From positions 2,356,001-2,420,000 of the forward strand of contig JBBMOL010000018.1 of assembly GCA_037954665.1 (NCBI GenBank): a stretch of DNA of 64,000 nt, written 5' to 3'. Source of the stretch: Laguncularia racemosa (Eukaryota > Streptophyta > Magnoliopsida > Myrtales > Combretaceae). Below the pieces are notes generated by a model. It did not search any database, was not told where the DNA came from, and was given only the letters and a program-made list of their open reading frames with translations. Positions 57,798-64,000 of the stretch are shown piece after piece (position 1 is the first letter of the stretch; every line of letters begins with the position of its first letter). Made by a program: the position numbers and the translations under genes.

Positions 57798-58834
57798 TTA
57801 ATATTTACTTAATCCTTGAGTTAGTGAAATATGTCCGAATTGACATATTAGAGTAGCCGAGTCGTAACTGGTCCACCAGTTAAATCTAATTGAGGGAATT
57901 TCCTCATAATTTTTACAAGCATAGACAATCCAATTACAAGAATTCCATCTTGTTACCCATAATATATCTTCAGCACAAAAGTCTTGTAAGACATCAATCT
58001 CATAGTAAGTAGGAATATCCTTTAGCAATGTGGTTTTGGAAGCAAATGAATCAACAAGGTCAATCTGTTGTGTAAAGGCCCCTCGAATGAAGTCAAGTTT
58101 GTAGCATTGCATATGGCTAATGAACCATATCATAATCAATGCTATGTTAGTTTTTAAATCCCCATGTCTTTTTTTTTTCTTTAAGTGATTGAGCGATCTT
58201 ATTTACTCAGCAAGAAGCATAGGGATGTAAGACTTTCCCTCCAAAAATTGGGCCACTATTTTTGCGACCCTAAAGTGGACATGAAAAATCTTATTTGGAA
58301 ACAATATAGTCCTGAAGGCCACTAGGATGAATGCATGAATTTGGTGTTGTTGCCATGCTTCAAAATCTATGCAAAACAAGGTTCGCTTTTCATGGTAATT
58401 GGATTGAGCTGCAAACCATGTCAATAAATAATTAGTATTAATATAATACCCATTACAATTTCCTAAGGCCTTATTGATTTCAACCTTACGAACCCATAGT
58501 AATTTACTAAAGATTTTTGTAGGTCCTGCTTCAAGATCTAAGATATATATGCTTCAATTTTAGGTGAAGCCTCAAGCAATTGGGCATATTCTTCCATTGT
58601 TGGGCCTAATTGAAAGGGTCCCAAGCAAAAAGTGGTAGTTTTTGGATCTAAAAAATGAACCAAGGCCTAGACCAAAGTGATACTGACATAGACCTTATGT
58701 AGTGAGAGGATTGGTCCAATCATGTTTTGAATGACCTCTTGTTGAGTTGGATTGAAGAATTGGATCCATCGATCAAGTACTATCTTTGACTCTAGGGGTT
58801 TATGAACATGGAGTCCCTTGAGAAGAGCTTGCAT
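57798..58834 (-). pseudogene. Ogre ORF1, plant-mobile-domain-like
   Basis: An upstream ORF typical of Ogre elements. From ATG 58834 the sequence reads through LGPFQLGPTMEEYAQLLEA (near 58620), WQQHQIHAFILVAFRTILFP (near 58340), and IPMLLAE (58220). A small shift leads into the 58139-57798 frame with EDILWVTRWNS and ICQFGHISLTQGL. These match the fold of the aminotransferase-like plant mobile domain shared by transposons and host proteins of the MAIN type. Its role in the element is unknown. It is broken by a stop near 58200 and others upstream. Confidence 0.7.
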
Positions 58835-59366
58835 GCGGGATGAGCTTGCAATTACTACAAAATTTATGAAAGTAAATACATCATGACTATACTATTGACA
58901 ATAAAATACATTTGTTACAAAGAATTTATAGGGAAATTTACAGTAACAATGTTACAAATTATAAAGAAATAGAAAAATAACTCCACTAAAGTTGTAATGT
59001 TTTTTATTTGCCACATCATGTTTATTCACCAACTTAAGGGGTTCGTGAATATAATTAGGTAGTATCTATAGGTCCTTAAGTTCTGTGACCTCACTCATTT
59101 TCAAAAAATATGGTTCACAAGTCACATCAAAACTTGAGTGAGGTAGCCTAATCCCCTCTTAAGGTCCTAAGACAGCTTGGGTTTGACTGTATCTATCATA
59201 CATTTGATGCCTTCACTTCAAATTAACAAATAAATAAAAATGCTGCAAAAAATATAAAGGTTATAACAACTATATTAATATACATCATATATATATTTAC
59301 AAGTAAAGGAAAGAAAAAAGAAAAAAACAAATTAGAAGGTTTAAGTGGTTAGCCCACTTATTTGAA

Positions 59367-59385
59367 GCCCCTAGCAGAGTTGCTA
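59367..59385 (-). other. Ogre primer-binding site remnant
   Basis: TAGCAACTCTGCTAGGGGC on the minus strand, four bases inside the 5' LTR. It resembles the GGCGACTCTGCTGGGGA-type site that I recall from related elements. Confidence 0.5.
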
Positions 59386-59388
59386 TCC

Positions 59389-61011
59389 CATCGATTCAAT
59401 TTTTTCTAATCTGATTTACATTAAACCTTAGCTCATTTAATGTAAATCCTCGATTGGGCTTAAAAAAAAAGTATTTAAAAAAGAAAAAGAAAAAGGAGTC
59501 ACCACTCAATTGGAATCGAAAAAAATGTTAAATTAAGACTAATTGAGCTGATTAGTCTTAATTTAACTACTAGTCTACGTAATATATATATATATATATA
59601 TACCATAAATTTTGGAGTTCTAGGGCTATCTTATTAAACTTGATGTTACTGCTTTTCAAAGTTTCAAAAAAGAATTTTCAAGAGAAAGAAATGAAAGAAA
59701 AAATTAATAAAAAAATAAAGAAGAGAAATAAAAGAAGAAGAATTTTTTTTTTTTAAATGAAGTCGCTCAAAGGGCAACTAAGTACCTGATGCTCGGGATT
59801 AGACCTATTGCAGTTCACATAGTTTTTTTTTTAATAAAAAAACTTGTTAAAAAAATTATGAATAATTATAAAAAAAAATTGTATTTAAAAAATATTTTTT
59901 AGAGAAGAAAGAAAAGATTTTTTTAAATATTAAAAAAATAAACTAAGAAAATTTTTATAATTTTTTTCAATAATATAAAATATCTTAAAAATACATATAA
60001 ACTAAAAGATTTTTTTTAAATCTAAATAATTAAAAAAAATTATTTTAAAATGTCTTAAAAAATATATGTATATAATAACTAAAAAGATTTTTTTTTTTTT
60101 TAAAAAAAAGCAATTGTTTCTAAAAATAATGATAAAAAAAATATGAACCTAGGTTGAATCCGATAACTACAGTGACAAGATGACGTTGAACGGCAACAAG
60201 ACAACGAAGGACAGTGGTGAGACGGCGTCGGTTGGAGCTTCGAAAAGTGGGAATGCCACCAGATCGACAAAGTAGATTGATCGAGGAAGAAAGAAAAAGA
60301 AAAATGAGAAAGAGAGGATGTTGCTGGAGTTTTTTTTTTTTCCCGCAAACCCCTCCCTAAAAAACAACACCTTTCGAATAGATTTGAAACTCCATTTATA
60401 GGTGAATGTGGTTAGGGGAAAAGAAAGGTCAAAGGTCAGAGATTTTCATTATTGCAAAAATGTTTTTTTTTTTAATTTCTTTGATTAATAATTTTATTGC
60501 ACTTTAATTTGATTCTAGAAGTTATTTGCTTCTTAATTTATGTTATTTGATCTTTCGTAAGCTTTGAAACATTAAAAGAAAGAAAGAAAAAAAAAATTCA
60601 AGCTTCCCCTAGTCTTCAATGGCAGACAAGTTAGGGGTAGAAGATGATGAAAACATGGGCTCAACCTACACTTTTCATTGTAACAGAAATGGGAAAAAAA
60701 AAAGAGGAAAATGTGGGTTGAACTCATGTTTTTCATTGTAAGGAAAAATACTAAAAGAAAAAAACATGGGTTCAACCTATGCTTTTCATCAAGAGGAAAA
60801 AATCTTGTGCACTTGCACAAATGAAGATTCGAACTTAGGATCGAGGGGAGTTGTGTGTATGTGTTTTCGTTAGGCTATTGGCTTGTGCCTCAATTATAAA
60901 ATGCAACTAAATTGTATTTATTCTAGTTTATTTATAAAAAATAAAATAAAAATAATAATAAAAGATTACAAATAATAAAAATAATAAATAAATAAATAAG
61001 GTGAGTCTAAA
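59389..61011 (-). repeat. Ogre 5' LTR
   Basis: 1623 bp. Aligns with 47582-49078 throughout, with extra sequence at about 60690-60815 (repeated GGGTTGAACTCATGTTTTTC-like units) accounting for the added length. TATAAA at 60395-60400 minus. Confidence 0.88.
60825..60876 (-). promoter_or_regulatory. tRNA-like A and B boxes, Ogre 5' LTR
   Basis: AGTTCGAATCT (B box, 60835-60825) and TAGCCTAACGAA (A-box-like, 60876-60865) on the minus strand, more decayed than the pair at 48881-48934. Confidence 0.4.
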
Positions 61012-61016
61012 ATTAT

Positions 61017-61749
61017 TAATTAAAATAAAAAAATTAATTAGAGTCTTGTAAACTTTGGTTAGTAATGCAGTTTTCATATTGCGAGTGTATACGTAATATG
61101 ACAACTTTAGGATCATTACAGGATCAAATTCAAAAGAAGAGTAATAGGTCGTCTACTTTGTGGATCCTAATTGGAAGAGTGACAACAGAGTGAAGGCTAA
61201 ACGTATACCACATGAGCATAGACAAGAAGTGTATGCAAAAACAAAGGTAAACCAGAAATTCACACCGGTAACAATGACGTCAAATGTTTTGTTGTTTGGG
61301 TACAAGGCACATAGCTTCGCAATGCTCAAATAAGATATTGATGATTATGCATGATGATAAGGAAGTAAAAATTGGCGGTGGGAGTAAGCTTGAAATGCTA
61401 TTAGTTCAAGATGGTAGTAATGGTGAAGTCCAATATCTCGATGTGGGAGAGATGCGTTGGTGATTTGGTGTGAATTAAGGGCCTAAGTTAAGGTGGATAA
61501 GTTAGAATAGCAAATACAATCAAGGGCAAAAGGGTAATTTGCCCCCAAGTCCCTTTTTTCTATTAATAGACTCATGACTCAAACTCCATTCATCTGTGAG
61601 AGCCTCAAAGACTACCCCTGGTCAACAATAAAGTGGTCATTAATAAGGTAAGTTAATGAACCTTCAATCTATAATGTCTCTTTCTTAGTATTATCTAGGG
61701 GAAATTCTATAATGACACCATAACAACAAAGCTAAAGATCAAACCTTGA
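61017..61749. other. Unrecognised sequence before the LINE
   Basis: No ORF of note. It could be the decayed 5' part of the LINE, but I see no endonuclease motif. Confidence 0.35.
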
Positions 61750-61872
61750 TTTAGACTTAATCATTTGTCTTACACAAAGTAGTTTTGTATCGGGGAAGAG
61801 AGCTTCGGATAATATCATCCTCATGAGAGAAACGCTTCATAGTGTAAGAATGCAGGAAGGAAAGAAGGGTAG

Positions 61873-62830
61873 ATGGTGATAAAAATTGACCTCAAAAAAG
61901 CATTCGATAGTTTAAAATGCAATTTCATTTATTGGTGCCTTGTTAGCTTTAATTTTTTGAAAGATTGGACAAACCTAGTCATTAGTTGTATTTTTACTAC
62001 TTCGGTAATGGTAATTTTGAATGGCTCAAATCTTCACCCTTTTTCACCTAGCAGACGAGTGCGACAAGAGGATCAGCTGTTTCCCTATGTCTTCATCATT
62101 TCCAAGAAGTTTCTTAATCGTTTGATTGATTCCCAAGTAGTTTCTGGAATTTGGAAGCCACTGAGATTTCAAGGAGCAAACATCTCTCTCTCGTGTCCTA
62201 TTTGCGGATGATTTAATTCAACTTGTAGAAGCCACACCTCAGTCAGTGACAATAGTAAAAGAAACAATGAAAATGTTTGCTTTGTGGTCAAGACTTAATT
62301 TTTATTATAATAACTCACTGGTTTTGTTTTCTCCTAATACTAAGGAGCTAGTAAAACTAGAGATACTAAAAAATTGGGAATAAGAGAAGCTATCTCCATG
62401 GGTAAATATCTAGGATCTCCTCTTGGTAATAGGTGCAAACCAATACAGTCTTCGATTCTCTACCGGTGTACTACATGCAGGCGACAAATCTTCCTACGAA
62501 TGTAATTTTTAAAATGGATCAAATTGTTCAAATTTTCTTTCGGAATGGACTGAGCAACAACATAAAGTACATTGGGTTAGTTGAGGAAAAAGTCACTAAG
62601 TTGAAAGACTTAGGTGGTCTCGTTGTTCTCAATTTATCCTTGCATAATAATGCTTGTAGCCTCAAAAAAGCACATACTTTCATATTCAAAAGATTACTGC
62701 GGTCCTCTCTGTGCAAAGGAAAATAGAAGAAAGCAATCCGTTTGTCTAGAGTGTCACCCTTGTACAAAAGAGATTATATATCAAAGATATTGATTGGGAT
62801 AACAATAAAAAAGTATAGATATTAGGGAAT
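61873..62830 (+). pseudogene. LINE reverse transcriptase
   Basis: The largest open piece is 61873-62211 (112 codons), with further RT and thumb-like sequence in shifted frames to 62726. The FADD catalytic box is at about 62195-62215 in another frame from the preceding segment. It would prime cDNA synthesis from nicked target DNA if intact. Confidence 0.8.
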
Positions 62831-62839
62831 AATAGGGAT

Positions 62840-63055
62840 CATGGTTGTTAAAATTACGAGCCAATTTATAATTTTATAAGTTTGCAATTTTATGAAGTTT
62901 TTTATAATCAAATGGAAGACAAAACATTTAAATATAGATTTTTGATATAATTGTAAATTTAAATATATGATTCTATCGTATCTATACAATTTTATACTAT
63001 TCTACCGATTTTATATCATTTAATTCCAAATAAAATCGTGATTTTGACAACCATG
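62840..63055. mobile_element. hAT-like MITE inserted in the LINE
   Basis: 216 bp with terminal inverted repeats CATGGTTGTTAAAATTACGA and CATGGTTGTCAAAATCACGA. Flanked by 8-bp copies ATAGGGAT (62832-62839) and ATAGGGAC (63056-63063), seven of eight matching. An 8-bp duplication and short TIRs point to the hAT superfamily. Non-coding. Confidence 0.85.
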
Positions 63056-63359
63056 ATAGGGACACAAGGTTTTAATATGGTTATTAGAAAGGGTAAAAGA
63101 AACTTAATGGAGGGGCCTATTCATCTTTTAGCTCTTAATTGTTAAAGATTGCTATATAAATGAGCAATCATGGAATGATGAATCGATAGGCTTTGATATT
63201 TCAAATTTGAGAATCAAGGAAGTTGTTCCAATTGTGCTAAATGATTTGATTCAAAATTAAAATATCCTAACTTCAACTTCAAAAGTTGAACCTAGTCTTC
63301 AATTTCCTACAATATGCGTTGGGGGTGATGTTGGGGTGTGGTGATAGGAAAAAGTCTAG

Positions 63360-64000
63360 TTGGAAGTGGTTACGAAAGGCAAATTTTAGTCCCAAAGTTA
63401 AAATATTCTTGTGGAGAGCATTAAATGGGGGATTGCCAATTGAATAAAAATTGGAACAACCTTACATTGATAGAAAATTACCCTGTCTAAGATGTAATGA
63501 AGCAGTTGACACTATTGGTCATGCACTTAAGAGTTGTCCCGAAGTACAGATGGTTTGCAGTCATTTGTGAATAGAAGCTAATTTAGGGAATAGAAGAAGC
63601 TTTGATGATTGGGTAGACAAAGATTTTAAACAAAGAAGAAAGGATGCTAATTCAACTATTGCTCCCAAACAATTTTTATTTGCCTTTGCAATTTGGCTTA
63701 TTTGGACATCAAGGAATGAAATCATCTTCAAAAACTAGAGGGGAAACTTGACTTTACTGCAAAGAATTTGCATTGTAACTATGGAGTTTTAGGTTCACAA
63801 TTAAGGGGGGGAAAAAAGCAGCACTTAGGCTATGTAAATTGATTATGCAAGTAATATAATGGTAGCCTCCCTAAAGGTTAAATCAAGATTAATACTGATG
63901 CTTTGCTTATAAATCTAATTGATGAAGCAACTATAGGAAGCATAATAAACGATGATAAAGGGTAGTGGACACTTGGCTTTAGGGGGGAAAAAAAAGGTAA
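63360..64000 (+). pseudogene. LINE zinc-binding RVT and RNase H remnants
   Basis: After the MITE: WKWLRKANFSPKVKIFLWRAL (63360-63425), a stop, then the CLRC...GHALKSC knuckle. Then comes a stretch with AIWLIWTSRNE (63690-63720), typical of the region before RNase H in plant LINEs. A RNase H first strand (INTDALLI) starts near 63889 and leaves the window. Confidence 0.78.

Larger units (their letters stand above)
47582..61011 (-). mobile_element. Ogre/Tat-lineage Gypsy retrotransposon, full length, inactive
   Basis: A 13.4-kb minus-strand element with LTRs at 47582-49078 (3') and 59389-61011 (5') and perfect ATTAT target duplications at 47577-47581 and 61012-61016. In transcription order it has a PBS remnant, an upstream ORF1 of plant-mobile-domain type, gag, protease, RT, RNase H, a second RNase H near integrase, integrase, a 78-bp tandem array and a polypurine tract. 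The extra ORF1, the second RNase H and the repeat-bearing 3' region are hallmarks of the Ogre/Tat group. Stops and frameshifts affect every domain. Confidence 0.92.
61750..64000 (+). mobile_element. L1-type LINE, decayed, runs off the window
   Basis: Pieces of the ORF2 protein of a plant non-LTR retrotransposon in order. RT begins at about 61790 with VIKIDLKKAFDSLKCNFI (61876-61930), then the SRRVRQEDQLFPYVF segment where a Gly is usual after RQ, and the catalytic FADD box near 62200. A zinc-binding RVT domain follows at 63400-63560 (CLRCNEAVDTIGHALKSC). A RNase-H-like start with INTDALLINL lies at 63889-63950. A 216-bp MITE interrupts it at 62840-63055. Stops and frameshifts are frequent. 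The endonuclease domain is not visible, so the copy is probably 5'-truncated. Confidence 0.85.

Noticed and set aside
1..64000. CRISPR array, operons, bacterial genes, or organelle DNA
   Set aside because: No regularly spaced direct repeats of that type, and all coding signals are of plant nuclear elements.

Overview
The window is nuclear DNA from a flowering plant, most likely a eudicot. It is AT-rich and packed with plant LTR retrotransposons, LINE and MITE sequences. It also holds a TIR-NBS resistance-gene remnant and two pieces of an endogenous plant pararetrovirus. I see no intact host protein-coding gene. Almost all coding signal belongs to mobile elements or pseudogenes broken by stops, frameshifts and deletions. 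I cannot name the species.

Layout, left to right. Positions 1-5274 hold two Florendovirus-like (Caulimoviridae) fragments, head to head: a movement-protein end on the minus strand (1-1512), then a plus-strand copy (1738-5274) with movement-protein remnant, protease tail, reverse transcriptase, RNase H and a decayed ORF2. Non-coding sequence, a GTGGTGAT-type simple repeat and a small hairpin transposon follow. At 8484-12431 there is LTR-derived sequence whose right half is an Ogre-type LTR. Next to it lies a decayed fragment of a CLASSY3/4-DRD1-like SNF2 gene (12432-13115). At 13195-16075 an AC-rich repeat is split by a 1.55-kb solo LTR with perfect 5-bp target duplications. Triplet repeats, a purine tract and 27 consecutive Gs follow.

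At 20630-22717 a MITE abuts a minus-strand TIR-NBS pseudogene whose TIR exon, intron, P-loop, kinase-2 and MHD are visible but whose LRR part is missing. At 24834-30357 lies a complete Copia element (minus) with two LTRs, initiator-Met PBS, polypurine tract and a gag-PR-IN-RT-RNH reading frame carrying 18 stops, 14 of them TAG. At 34574-42440 an Athila-like Gypsy element (plus) with perfect TTTAT target duplications sits inside a second copy of the MITE. It has lost reverse transcriptase, RNase H and most of integrase. At 47582-61011 lies a 13.4-kb Ogre/Tat Gypsy element (minus) with perfect ATTAT target duplications. It has an extra upstream ORF of plant-mobile-domain type, gag, protease, RT, two RNase H domains, integrase and a 78-bp tandem array in its 3' untranslated region. 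The right end (61750-64000) is a decayed L1-type LINE interrupted by a 216-bp hAT-like MITE.

The most interesting signals are: the inverted pararetrovirus pair, which would fold into a hairpin RNA if transcribed; GC-rich palindromic arrays just upstream of the TATA box in three different LTR families; tRNA-like A and B boxes inside the Ogre LTRs; the excess of TAG stops in the Copia element; and a pseudogene of an RNA-directed DNA methylation factor among these silenced elements. Domain calls come from reading the translations by eye. No database search was possible.
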